From contig NZ_JAUMKD010000001.1 of the NCBI RefSeq assembly GCF_030519475.1, forward strand, positions 1,550,001-1,614,000: a stretch of 64,000 bases of DNA, given 5' to 3'. The position numbers and the translations under genes are program-made. Shown here piece by piece: positions 18,476 through 28,471 of the stretch. The notes under the pieces were generated by a model, which searched no databases, was not told where the DNA came from, and worked only from the letters and a program-made list of their open reading frames with translations. Each line of letters starts with the position of its first letter. The first letter of the stretch is position 1. Source of the DNA: Micromonospora sp. C28SCA-DRY-2. GTDB lineage: Bacteria; Actinomycetota; Actinomycetes; Mycobacteriales; Micromonosporaceae.

Positions 18476-18770
18476 GAGTGCGGCGCGGCGGCGCGGGTGG
18501 CCAAGCGCGGCGTGGTGCGGAGGCCGAGTGCGGCGCGGCGGCGCGGATGGCCAAGCGCGGCGTGGTGCGGAGGCCGAGTGCGGCGCGGCGGCGCGGATGG
18601 CCAGGCGCGGCGCGGCGCGGATGGCCGAGTGCGGCGCGGCGGCGCGGATGGCCAGGCGCGGCGCGGCGCGGATGGCCGAGTGCGGCGCGGCGGCGCGGAT
18701 GCCAGGCGCGGCGCGGCGCGGATGGCCGAGTGCGGCGCGGCGGCGCGGGTGGCCGAGTGCGGCGCGGCGT
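18476..18770. repeat. tandem repeat array, 50/51-bp unit
   Basis: Five contiguous units begin at 18476, 18526, 18576, 18627 and 18678 (lengths 50, 50, 51, 51 and 50). They are followed by a 27-bp partial copy at 18728 and a last fragment at 18755. Each unit starts GAGTGCGGCGCGGCGGCGCG and is made of a conserved 27-bp half and a more variable 23-24-bp half. There are no unique spacers, so it is not a CRISPR. The 686-bp gap between sdaA and the PspC gene (18283-18968) holds this array and no supported gene. All frames through it are open because of the GC content, which is an artefact. Confidence 0.92.
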
Positions 18771-18968
18771 CCGGTCCGGCGGCGGTCCGCGACGGCTGGC
18801 GCCGCTGCGGCGGTGCGCGACGGGCGGGTGCGTCGATCGGACCCCGCCGGGTAACCACCTACGGGTGACCGGGTGTCCGATCCTCCCGCAGGCCGAGGGC
18901 GGGATCGCCACCCGTTCCTACCGTTGATGACAGACGCGGCGGATCCGCCGCAGAGTGGGAGTACGACG

Positions 18969-19178
18969 ATGAGTCGCAAACTGGTCCGGCCCCGCCAGGG
19001 GCGCATGCTCGCCGGTGTCTGCGCCGGCCTGGCCCAGCGGTTCGGCACGTCCGCCAACTTCGTCCGGCTGCTGTTCCTGCTGTCGCTGCTGCTGCCCGGC
19101 ACCCAGGTGATCGTCTACCTGGTGCTCTGGATCCTGATGCCGAACGAGGACCGCTACCTCGCCACCGCCCGTCACTGA
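18969..19178 (+). CDS. PspC domain small membrane protein
   Basis: A 69-residue PspC-domain protein starting MSRKLVRPRQGRMLAGVCAG. The family signature is present: a basic lead, GMLAGVCAGLA-like segment, then one long transmembrane helix (FVRLLFLLSLLLPGTQVIVYLVLWILMP) ending in PNED. In actinomycetes these short proteins are membrane-stress factors related to phage shock protein C. The ATG has a GGGAG site eight bases upstream; the frame extends upstream without a better site. A strong hairpin follows 43 bp after the stop. It stands alone. Confidence 0.88.
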   Translation: MSRKLVRPRQGRMLAGVCAGLAQRFGTSANFVRLLFLLSLLLPGTQVIVYLVLWILMPNEDRYLATARH

Positions 19179-19220
19179 CCTCTCCCGGCGCCGAGCGCGC
19201 AGCGCGCCGCCAGCACGAAC

Positions 19221-19264
19221 AGGGAAAGAGTGGCCGTTCCAGCGCTGGAGGCCACTCTTTCTCT
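19221..19264. terminator. strong bidirectional terminator
   Basis: Arms of 15 bp (19221-19235 and 19250-19264, one mismatch) enclose a perfect 12-bp palindrome, TCCAGCGCTGGA, so the whole element folds into one long hairpin. The right end has a run CTCTTTCTCT and the left end AGGGAAAGAG, giving U-rich tails in both directions. It separates the convergent PspC and DUF4230 genes. Confidence 0.82.
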
Positions 19265-19289
19265 GTACGTACGACCCGTCGGGGCGGGG

Positions 19290-20054
19290 TCAGGGGGCGG
19301 TGTAGGTGACGGTGACCTTCTCGTAGCCGAGGGAGCGCAGGAGGCCCTCGAGCATCTTGCGGGTGTTCTCCTCGGCCCGCTGGGTCAGGCCGCTGTCCCG
19401 GGCGGCGGCGGTGATCCGTTCCTCGGCGAGCTGGTAGACCTGCTGCTGGCGGTTGGGATCGCCGCCGACCAGGTCACCGATCCGGTTGAGCAGGCCGCGC
19501 TGCTCGGCGAAGACGTAGCTCTTCTCCAGGTCCAGGTTGGTCTTGCCGAGCTGCGGCGCCGGCAGCTTGATCTCCACCGACTTGCCGTCGGCCGACTCGA
19601 CCACCGCGCCTTCGGAGATCTTGGTGAAGTCGACGTACGCCTCGACGCTGCCCGCCCCGACGAAGAGCGTCCGCTGGTTGATCAGCCAGTCCGGCACGTT
19701 GCGCCGGTCGTTCTCCAGGTCGACGACGACCTGGAAGTTGCCCTCGGCGGCCACGTAGCGGCTGAGATCCTGGATCGACTTGAGCAGCGGCGGCTGGCTG
19801 CGGTCGGTCTGCTGCTTGGCGAACGGGTTGCGGAACTCCGGCAGGATGCCGGTCGCCTGCACGCCGAGGAGCACCACCACGGCGAGCGCCGCCGCGCCGA
19901 GCACCCAGAGCAGGCCGCGGGCCGGGCCACCGGGTGACGGCGGCACGCCGTCGGCGGGCCCGGTCGGGCCGCCCGACCGGTCGCGCAGGTCGTCGCCGGT
20001 GGGATAGCCCGGGAACTCCCTGGTGGGCTCGTTGATGCCAGCGTCGCGCGCCAT
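19290..20054 (-). CDS. DUF4230 domain membrane-anchored protein
   Basis: A 254-residue protein. About 45 polar residues are followed by one transmembrane helix (GLLWVLGAAALAVVVLLGVQ) and an extracytoplasmic domain of about 180 residues. That domain matches DUF4230: LLKSIQDLSRYVAAEGNFQV, PDWLINQRTLFVGAGSVEAYVD, KSVEIKLPAPQLGKTNLD and the C-terminal helix AEENTRKMLEGLLRSLGYEKV. The N-terminus was set at MARDAGINEP, preceded by GTGAGGGCG. Function of the family is unknown. It is convergent with the PspC gene, sharing a terminator. Confidence 0.82.
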   Translation of the reverse strand: MARDAGINEPTREFPGYPTGDDLRDRSGGPTGPADGVPPSPGGPARGLLWVLGAAALAVVVLLGVQATGILPEFRNPFAKQQTDRSQPPLLKSIQDLSRYVAAEGNFQVVVDLENDRRNVPDWLINQRTLFVGAGSVEAYVDFTKISEGAVVESADGKSVEIKLPAPQLGKTNLDLEKSYVFAEQRGLLNRIGDLVGGDPNRQQQVYQLAEERITAAARDSGLTQRAEENTRKMLEGLLRSLGYEKVTVTYTAP

Positions 20055-20200
20055 CGCCCTCACCGTCCTCGTCAGACATGTCGTCCTCAGATGACGGTAC
20101 GTCCCCGGTACGACACGCGCGCGGCGAGCGGCCAAGCCGCCCGTCTGCCCAGCTCAGCGCCGCTGCGCGGGGGCCGCCCGCCCGGTCGTCGGCGGGGCCG

Positions 20201-20224
20201 CCGGAGCGCCGGAGCGCCGGAGCG
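20201..20224. repeat. short tandem repeat, 8-bp unit, three copies
   Basis: CCGGAGCG occurs three times in tandem just after the stop of the acyl-CoA dehydrogenase gene, followed by CCG runs. It is in the 180-bp gap between that gene and the DUF4230 gene. It looks like simple-sequence slippage. Confidence 0.6.
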
Positions 20225-20234
20225 CCGCCGCCGG

Positions 20235-21404
20235 TCAGGCGAAGGCCGAGATGCCGGTGAGCTGCTGCCCGATCACCAGCTGGTGGATCTCCGAGGTGCC
20301 CTCGTAGGTGAGCACGCTCTCCAGGTTGTTGGCGTGCCGCATCACCGGGTACTCACCGGAGACGCCGTTCGCGCCGAGGATGGTGCGGCACTGCCGGGCG
20401 ATCGCCAGCGCCTCCCGCACGTTGTTCAGCTTGCCCACGCTCACCTGCGCCGGGCGCAGCCGGCCGGCGTCGGCGAGCCGACCCAGGTGCAGCGCCAGCA
20501 GGTAGCCCTTGTGCAGCTCGACCGCCATGTCGGCGAGCTTGGCCTGGGTGAGCTGGAAGCCGGCCAGCGGCCGGCCGAACTGGGTGCGGGTGGCGGCGTA
20601 CGCCAGGGCGGTCTCCAGGCAGTCGCGGGCCGCGCCGAGCGCACCCCAGACGATGCCGAACCGGGCCTCGGTGAGGCAGCTCAGCGGTGCCTTGAGGCCG
20701 ACCGCCTCGGGCAGCCGCGCGGCGTCCGGGAGCCGGACGTCGTCCAGCGTGATCTCCCCGGTGACCGAGGCGCGCAGCGACATCTTGCGGGTGATCTCCC
20801 GCGCCGTGACGCCGGGGGTGTCCATCGGCACGGCGAACCCGCGCACACCGTCCTCGGTGCGGGCCCAGATCACCGCCACGTCGGCGATCGGCGCGTTGGT
20901 GATCCACATCTTGCCGCCGGTGAGCACCCAGTCGTCGCCGTCACGGCGGGCCCGGGTGGCCATCGACGCCGGGTCGGAGCCGTGGTCGGGCTCGGTCAGC
21001 CCGAAGCAGCCGACTGCCTCGCCGGTGGCCATCGACGGCAGCCAGCGCTGTTTCTGTTCCTCGCTGCCGTAGCGCCAGATGGCGTACATGGCCAGCGAGC
21101 CCTGCACCGAGACCAGCGAGCGCAGGCCCGAGTCGCCGGCCTCCAGCTCCAGGCAGGCCAGCCCGTACGCGACCGCGGACGCGCCGGCGCAGCCGTAGCC
21201 GTCCAGGTGCATGCCGAGCAGGCCGAGCTTGCCGAACTCGCGGGCCAGCTCCCGGGCGGGCACCCGGCCCTCCTCGTACCAGCCGGCGACGTGCGGGCGG
21301 ACCCGGTCGTCCACCAGCTGGCGCACGACCGCGCGGATCTGCCGCTCCTCCTCGCTGAGCGACGAGTCCAGGTCGAGCAGGTCGAGCGGGGCGGTAGGGC
21401 TCAT
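20235..21404 (-). CDS. acyl-CoA dehydrogenase, glutaryl-CoA dehydrogenase-like
   Basis: A 389-residue FAD-dependent acyl-CoA dehydrogenase with N-terminal helical domain (EERQIRAVVRQLVDD), central beta domain (CFGLTEPDHGSDPASM, WVLTGGKMWITNAP) and C-terminal helices (TRTQFGRPLAGFQLTQ). The catalytic base is Glu368 in LTYEGTSEIH, the same relative position as in glutaryl-CoA dehydrogenases. The closing segment ILGANGVSGEYPVMRHANNLE is also of that type. It may oxidise glutaryl-CoA from lysine or tryptophan breakdown. The ATG was preferred because AAGGTGG lies before it; a GTG three codons upstream is possible. No electron-transfer flavoprotein genes are nearby. Confidence 0.9.
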   Translation of the reverse strand: MSPTAPLDLLDLDSSLSEEERQIRAVVRQLVDDRVRPHVAGWYEEGRVPARELAREFGKLGLLGMHLDGYGCAGASAVAYGLACLELEAGDSGLRSLVSVQGSLAMYAIWRYGSEEQKQRWLPSMATGEAVGCFGLTEPDHGSDPASMATRARRDGDDWVLTGGKMWITNAPIADVAVIWARTEDGVRGFAVPMDTPGVTAREITRKMSLRASVTGEITLDDVRLPDAARLPEAVGLKAPLSCLTEARFGIVWGALGAARDCLETALAYAATRTQFGRPLAGFQLTQAKLADMAVELHKGYLLALHLGRLADAGRLRPAQVSVGKLNNVREALAIARQCRTILGANGVSGEYPVMRHANNLESVLTYEGTSEIHQLVIGQQLTGISAFA

Positions 21405-21435
21405 GGCAGCCACCTTAACGAAGGCTCAGGCGAAC

Positions 21436-21741
21436 TCACTCCACCGGCTCGGAGAGCACCAGCACCCGGGCGTGGATCTGGTTGCGCTGCTGCAGCGCGG
21501 CGCGCAGCGCGCGGTGCAGCCCGTCCTCCAGGTAGAGCCCGCCGTTCCACTGCACCACGTGCGGGAAGAGGTCGCCGTAGAAGGTGGAGTCCTCGGCGAG
21601 CAGCTTGTCCAGCGCCAGTTCGCGCTTGGTGGTGATCAACTGGTCCAGGCGCAGCGGCCGCGGCGGGATCTCCGCCCACTGCTTGAGCGTCAGGTTGTGC
21701 TCCGGGTAGGGACGCCCGTCCCGAACCGCTCTGAAGATCAC
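21436..21741 (-). CDS. conserved hypothetical protein
   Basis: A 101-residue soluble protein starting (GTG) VIFRAVRDGRPYPEHNL. It has a mixed alpha/beta pattern with EIPPRPLRLDQLITTKREL, a glycine-poor centre (EDSTFYGDLFPHVVQW) and YLEDGLHRALRAALQQRNQ. The DGLHRALRA segment resembles the substrate loop of ParB/sulfiredoxin-like folds (DGxHR), but the similarity is short and I do not assign it. GGGGAGGGGAG precedes the start, which beats the longer upstream frame. I believe similar proteins are common in actinomycetes, but I cannot name a function. Confidence 0.68.
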   Translation of the reverse strand: MIFRAVRDGRPYPEHNLTLKQWAEIPPRPLRLDQLITTKRELALDKLLAEDSTFYGDLFPHVVQWNGGLYLEDGLHRALRAALQQRNQIHARVLVLSEPVE

Positions 21742-21771
21742 GACGGCACGCTCCCCTCCCCGTGGCCGGGC

Positions 21772-21796
21772 CGACCCGCGGCACCGTGCCGGGTCG
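21772..21796 (-). terminator. possible hairpin upstream of the hypothetical gene
   Basis: CGACCCG (21772-21778) pairs with CGGGTCG (21790-21796), and an inner GCAC-C-GTGC pairs as well, with a two-base bulge. It lies between the nitroreductase stop and the start at 21741, so it could end nitroreductase transcripts or sit in the leader of the next gene. Confidence 0.35.
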
Positions 21797-21930
21797 CGGC
21801 GTGGCACCGCGACCTGCGGTACCGATGACCGTGCCAGCCTAGCCGGCCGTACCACACCGCGTTCTGCTCCCTGATGTCAGTTTCGCTACCGCTGGTCCGT
21901 TCCTCAACCCGGCGAATCCTCCGCAACCGG

Positions 21931-22533
21931 TCAGCTCCACCGGCCGCGCCGGACCACTTCGTCGACCGGACGGCGCCCTCGACGCAGCGACGGTGACCGA
22001 TGGTCGAGCGCCCGGTAACCGATGGTGATGGCGCCGACGGGCTGGTACGCCGCGGGCACCCCGAACGCCTCCCGGTAGGCGTCGAGCCGGTGCGGCGGGA
22101 TGCCGAAGAAGCACGCCCCCAGCCCCTCGTCCACGGCGGTCAGCAGCATCAGCAGCGCGGCGAAGCCGGCGTCGACGTACCAGTAGGGCACCGGCCAGCG
22201 CTCCGGCGAGCGGTCCGTCCAGCCCTTGTCCGGCTCGGCGTACCGGTCCAGGTAGGCGTCGCGGTTCGCGTGCGGGACGACGATCAGCGGCGCCCGGCGC
22301 ATCCCGGCCAGCCAGCGCTCCCGGCCGCCGCCGGCCGGGGTGGTCGCCGCCCAGAACCGGTCCCGGTCCGCCGGCGTCTCCAGCACCAGGAAGCCCCAGC
22401 CCTGGGCGAAACCGGCGGACGGCGCGCGGACCGCGTGGTCGAGCAGGCGGTCGACCACGTCGGGCGGGACGGGGCGGTCCGGGTCGTAGTTGCGCACCAT
22501 CCGGCGCCGCCGGACCACCTCGGCGAATTCCAT
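21931..22533 (-). CDS. nitroreductase family oxidoreductase
   Basis: A 200-residue FMN-binding nitroreductase-fold protein. The N-terminal RRRRMVRNYDPDRPVPPDVV and the helix LLDHAVRAPSAGFAQGW are the classical FMN phosphate-binding region. WYVDAGFAALLMLLTAVDEG and GACFFGIPPHRLDAYREAFGVP form the dimer and flavin contacts. It is shorter than FbiB or RdxA types and could act on nitro compounds, flavins or halogenated aromatics; the substrate is unknown. The start is an ATG 12 bp after the aldose epimerase stop, in the same direction, so the two may be cotranscribed. Confidence 0.88.
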   Translation of the reverse strand: MEFAEVVRRRRMVRNYDPDRPVPPDVVDRLLDHAVRAPSAGFAQGWGFLVLETPADRDRFWAATTPAGGGRERWLAGMRRAPLIVVPHANRDAYLDRYAEPDKGWTDRSPERWPVPYWYVDAGFAALLMLLTAVDEGLGACFFGIPPHRLDAYREAFGVPAAYQPVGAITIGYRALDHRSPSLRRGRRPVDEVVRRGRWS

Positions 22534-22545
22534 TGCCGCCCCCGC

Positions 22546-23475
22546 TCAGGCCCCCGGCCGGACGCCCCAGGCGCCCCGCCAGGTCTGGCCCGGCGCCAGG
22601 GTGATCACGTCGCGGCCGGAGCGGAACGCGTCCGGCGGGCAGGTCATCGGTTCGACCGCCACCGACCGGCGGTGCCGTTCCCCGGTGAGGGTGTCGCCGG
22701 TGAACACCTGCCACCAGCCGAACTCCCGGTCGGCCCAGACGCGCACCCCGGCCGAGCCGTCCGGGGCGGCCAGGCTCACCGCGGAGCCGCCGTCGTCGTC
22801 GCGGACCACGTCGCCGAAGGTCAGGTCGAGCCGGGCGGCGCCGATCCGGCGCCGGCTGGTCCAGTCGTACGCGGTGCCGGCGACCGGGGTGGCCCCGATC
22901 GGCAGCAGCCGGGAGTCCAGCAGCAGCCGGTTGCGGGCCGGCAGCAGCATCGCCAGGTCGTCCACCGCCACCCCGGGCAGCCGCAGGTACGGGTGCACGG
23001 CGAAGCCGAACGGCGCGGGCTCGCCGCCGGTGTTGGTCACCTCGTGCTCGGCGCGCAGCCCGTCCGGCCCGACGCTCCACCGGCTGCGCAGCCGCAGCGG
23101 CCACGGGTAGCCCGGCTGCGCCGGCAGGTCGTAGCCGAGCGTCACCGCGTCGGCGGCCTGCTCCAGCAACTCCCAGGGCACCCAGTTGACCAGCCCGTGG
23201 ATGGCCACCCCCCGCTCCGGCTCGGTCAGCGTCAGCTGCAACGACCGGTCGCCGAAGGCGTACCGCCCGTCCCGGATCCGGTTCGGCCAGGGGGCCAGCA
23301 CCTGGCCGGCGCAGCCCGGGCAGAGCTCGTCCTCGGCGTACCCGTCGAGGTAGTCGACGCCGTCGTGCCGGTACGCCCGCACCCCGCCGCCCACCTCGAC
23401 GATGACGGCCTCGTGGCCGGCGGCGGCGATGGTCCACTGCGCGCCCGAGAGCGGGCGCTGGTCGGGGCTGTCCAT
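22546..23475 (-). CDS. aldose 1-epimerase family protein
   Basis: A 309-residue galactose mutarotase-fold protein. It contains the substrate loop APWPNRIRDGRYAF, the catalytic base/acid pair His161 (FAVHPYLRL) and Glu275 (VAVEPMTCPPDAF), and the conserved GFGxWQVFTGD-like segment FGWWQVFTGDT. The WPNRIRDGRY form is typical of actinobacterial sugar mutarotases. It interconverts alpha and beta anomers of aldoses in the cytosol. It lies 18 bp from the MFS gene upstream and 12 bp from the nitroreductase downstream, so an operon pdxH-MFS-epimerase-nitroreductase on the minus strand is likely. Confidence 0.9.
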   Translation of the reverse strand: MDSPDQRPLSGAQWTIAAAGHEAVIVEVGGGVRAYRHDGVDYLDGYAEDELCPGCAGQVLAPWPNRIRDGRYAFGDRSLQLTLTEPERGVAIHGLVNWVPWELLEQAADAVTLGYDLPAQPGYPWPLRLRSRWSVGPDGLRAEHEVTNTGGEPAPFGFAVHPYLRLPGVAVDDLAMLLPARNRLLLDSRLLPIGATPVAGTAYDWTSRRRIGAARLDLTFGDVVRDDDGGSAVSLAAPDGSAGVRVWADREFGWWQVFTGDTLTGERHRRSVAVEPMTCPPDAFRSGRDVITLAPGQTWRGAWGVRPGA

Positions 23476-23493
23476 GCGGGGGACCCTAACCGC

Positions 23494-24798
23494 TCAGTCC
23501 CGGTCCCCGCTCGACGCGGTCGCCGCCCGGTAACGCAGCAGGGCCGGGAAGGCCACCGCGAGCAGCACCGCCAGCGCGGCGGAGAGCAGCCCGCCGCTGA
23601 CCCACGCGACCCCGCCGCCGAGCCCGGCGGCCATCGCGCCGGCGCGCAGGTCGCCCAGGCGCGGGCCGCCGGCGATGACCACCGTGTTGACGCCCTGGAG
23701 CCGGCCGCGCATCCGGTCCGGCGCGTAGACCAGCAGCATCGACTGCCGCAGCACCGCGCTGACCAGGTCGGCCGCGCCGGCCACCGCGAGCAGCACCACC
23801 ATCAGCCAGAGCTGACCGGCCAGCCCGGCCGCCGCCACCGCCAGGCCCCAGGCGATCACCGCCGCCACCAGCGCCAGCCCCTGCCGGTGCAGCCGGCCGA
23901 TCCAGCCGGAGGTGAGCCCGCCGATCATCGCCCCGATCGCGATCGAGCTGTACAGCCAGCCGACCGCCGCCCCGCCGCCGAACCGCTCGTCGGCGATCTC
24001 GGGGAAGAGCGCCCGGGGCATGGCCAGCACCATGGCGATCAGGTCGATGGCGAACGAGAGCAGCAGCACCGGCGTGGTGGAGAGGTAGCGCAGCCCGTCC
24101 ACGATGCTGGCCAGGCCGGCCTTGCGCGGGGTGCCGTCGCCGTCCGGGTCCGGCTCGGGCGGCAGCGCGGGCAGCCGCAGGGTGGCCCAGAGCGAAACGG
24201 TGAAGAGCAGGGCGTCGACGCCGTACGCGATCGGCAGCCCCACCCCGGGGTCCTGCCAGGTGGCGAAGATCAGGCCGGCGGCCAGCGGGCCGAACACCGC
24301 TGTCGCGGTGAAGGTGGTGAAGTTCAGCGTGCTGGCCGCCGGCACCAGCTCCAGCGGCACCAACCGGGGCAGGATCGCGTTGCGGGTGGGCGAGCTGATC
24401 GCGAACGCGATCGACTGCACGGCGATCAGCGCGAGCAGCAGCACCGGGCTGCCCACCCGCAGCAACGCCTGCAGCAGCAGGCCGAGCGTCGAGACCCAGA
24501 GCAGCACCGAGGTGACCAGCAGCACGCTGCGCCGGTCGCGGGCGTCGGCCACCGCGCCGCCCCAGAGCCCGAAGACCAGCAGCGGTACGAACGCCGCGAT
24601 GCCGATCAACCCGACCCAGAGCGAGTCGCGGGTCAGCTCGTACATCTCCACCGGCACGGCCACGGCGGTGAACTGCATGCCGAACATGGCGATGCCGTTG
24701 CCGAGCCAGATCCGCCGGTACGCCGGCACGGCCAGCGGGCGCAGGTCGATGGCGAAGCGCCGCAGCCGACCCGGCCGCGGCTGCCTGACCTGGGTCAC
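23494..24798 (-). CDS. MFS transporter (EntS/MFS_3-like)
   Basis: A 434-residue, 12-helix major facilitator. The first helices (YRRIWLGNGIAMFGMQFTAVAV) and the loop motif LWGGAVADARDRRSVLL match exporters of the EntS/macrolide-efflux group. A central charged loop (RLPALPPEPDPDGDGTPRK) separates the two six-helix halves. The second half has GGLTSGWIGRLHRQG and the loop PDRMRGRLQGVNTVV. The GTG start overlaps the pdxH stop (GTGA), so translation is coupled to the vitamin B6 gene. Substrate unknown. Confidence 0.88.
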   Translation of the reverse strand: MTQVRQPRPGRLRRFAIDLRPLAVPAYRRIWLGNGIAMFGMQFTAVAVPVEMYELTRDSLWVGLIGIAAFVPLLVFGLWGGAVADARDRRSVLLVTSVLLWVSTLGLLLQALLRVGSPVLLLALIAVQSIAFAISSPTRNAILPRLVPLELVPAASTLNFTTFTATAVFGPLAAGLIFATWQDPGVGLPIAYGVDALLFTVSLWATLRLPALPPEPDPDGDGTPRKAGLASIVDGLRYLSTTPVLLLSFAIDLIAMVLAMPRALFPEIADERFGGGAAVGWLYSSIAIGAMIGGLTSGWIGRLHRQGLALVAAVIAWGLAVAAAGLAGQLWLMVVLLAVAGAADLVSAVLRQSMLLVYAPDRMRGRLQGVNTVVIAGGPRLGDLRAGAMAAGLGGGVAWVSGGLLSAALAVLLAVAFPALLRYRAATASSGDRD

Positions 24799-25463
24799 GG
24801 CGCCAGCCGCTCGACGGTCCAGGCGCCGCTGTCGGTGTCGTCGGTACGCCGGAAGCGCAGCCGGTCGTGCAGCCGGCTGGCCCGCCCCTGCCAGAACTCC
24901 ACCGAGTCGGGCCGCACCCGCAGCCCGCCCCAGTGCGGCGGGGCCGGGATCGGGTCGACGTCGGCGAAGCGCTCCGCCGCCGCCCGGTAGCCGGCGTCCA
25001 GCGCGTCCCGGTCCGGGATCACCCGGGACTGCTCGCTGGCCCAGGCGCCCAGTTGGGAGCTGCGCGGCCGGCTGGCGAAGTACGCCTCGGTCCCGGCCCG
25101 GTCGATCCGCTCCACCCGGCCGGCGACCACCACCTGCCGGTGCATGGCGAACCAGGGGAAGACCAGGCTGGCGTACGGGTTGCCGGTCAGCTCGACGCCC
25201 TTGCGGGAGCCGTAGTTGGTGAAGAAGACGAAGCCCGCCGGGTCGTACCCCTTGAGCAGCACCGTGCGGGCGCTCGGCCGGCCGGCGGCGTCAGCGGTGC
25301 CGACCACCATCGCGTTCGGCTCCGGCAGCCCGGCGGCCACCGCGTCGGCGAACCAGCTGTCGAACTGGGTGTGCCAGTCGTCGGCCAGCTCGGCCTCGGA
25401 AAGGCCCAGGTCCCCGTCGTACTCGTTACGCATCGCGGCCGGGGGCACTGTGTCGCCCGTCAC
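24795..25463 (-). CDS. pdxH: pyridoxamine 5'-phosphate oxidase
   Basis: A 222-residue FMN-dependent PNPOx. Family hallmarks are PEPNAMVVGTADAAGRPSAR, TVLLKGYDPAGFVFFTNYGSRKG, the dimer segment QVVVAGRVERI, RPRSSQLGAWASEQS and the C-terminal WGGLRVRPDSVEFWQGRASR with LHDRLRF. It oxidises pyridoxine or pyridoxamine phosphate to PLP. The GTG with GGGAGAGAAC upstream sets the length to that of the family; a 56-codon upstream extension is rejected. It is divergent from citrate synthase across 254 bp. In S. coelicolor pdxH also neighbours a citrate synthase gene. Confidence 0.94.
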   Translation of the reverse strand: MTGDTVPPAAMRNEYDGDLGLSEAELADDWHTQFDSWFADAVAAGLPEPNAMVVGTADAAGRPSARTVLLKGYDPAGFVFFTNYGSRKGVELTGNPYASLVFPWFAMHRQVVVAGRVERIDRAGTEAYFASRPRSSQLGAWASEQSRVIPDRDALDAGYRAAAERFADVDPIPAPPHWGGLRVRPDSVEFWQGRASRLHDRLRFRRTDDTDSGAWTVERLAP

Positions 25464-25717
25464 GTTCTCTCCCCTCCCCGTGGCGCCTGCCGACGCCACC
25501 CGGCGCAGGCCAACCCACGTCACATTGTCTTCCTCGTCCGTCCGGGCCGGATACGGCGGGGGATGTCGCGTGCGGCACAACCGCCGCGGGTCGCGGATCC
25601 GGTTACCCAGCAGGCAAGATGTCACGAACACATCCCTGAGGGGTCGCCTGAGGAGCTCGGCCGGCTGGGCCGGAGGAGAGCCCGAGCGGGCGCACCGAGC
25701 AGATCCAGGAGAGCGAC

Positions 25718-28286
<2,569 letters not shown>

Positions 28287-28293
28287 GCATCGA

Positions 28294-28335
28294 CACGGTG
28301 GGTGACCGCCGGGGCGACGGCGGCCACCCACCGTG
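28294..28335 (+). terminator. terminator of serC
   Basis: CACGGTGGGTG (28294-28304) pairs perfectly with CACCCACCGTG (28325-28335), and inner CCGCC/GGCGG can extend the stem. It starts eight bases after the stop codon. Confidence 0.7.
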
Positions 28336-28471
28336 ATCATCGCCGCAGCTCAGTCGCGACATGCGGGCGTGGCGTCTCCCACCTCGCGGCGGATACGCGT
28401 ACCGTGGTGCGAGACGCCCGGGTGGCCGACCCGTGGCGTGCGGCCAGCGAAGCGGGACGGAGGCAACGCTA

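Noticed and set aside
18476..18770. CRISPR array
   Set aside because: Units are contiguous and nearly identical along their full length, with no unique spacers and no cas genes in the window.
18283..18968. Arg-rich coding sequence through the tandem repeats
   Set aside because: All six frames stay open because the repeat is GC-rich and lacks stops; no ribosome-binding site or conserved start.
22000..24990. 996-residue plus-strand open frame
   Set aside because: Antisense to nitroreductase, epimerase and MFS genes; repetitive His/Gln/Arg composition.
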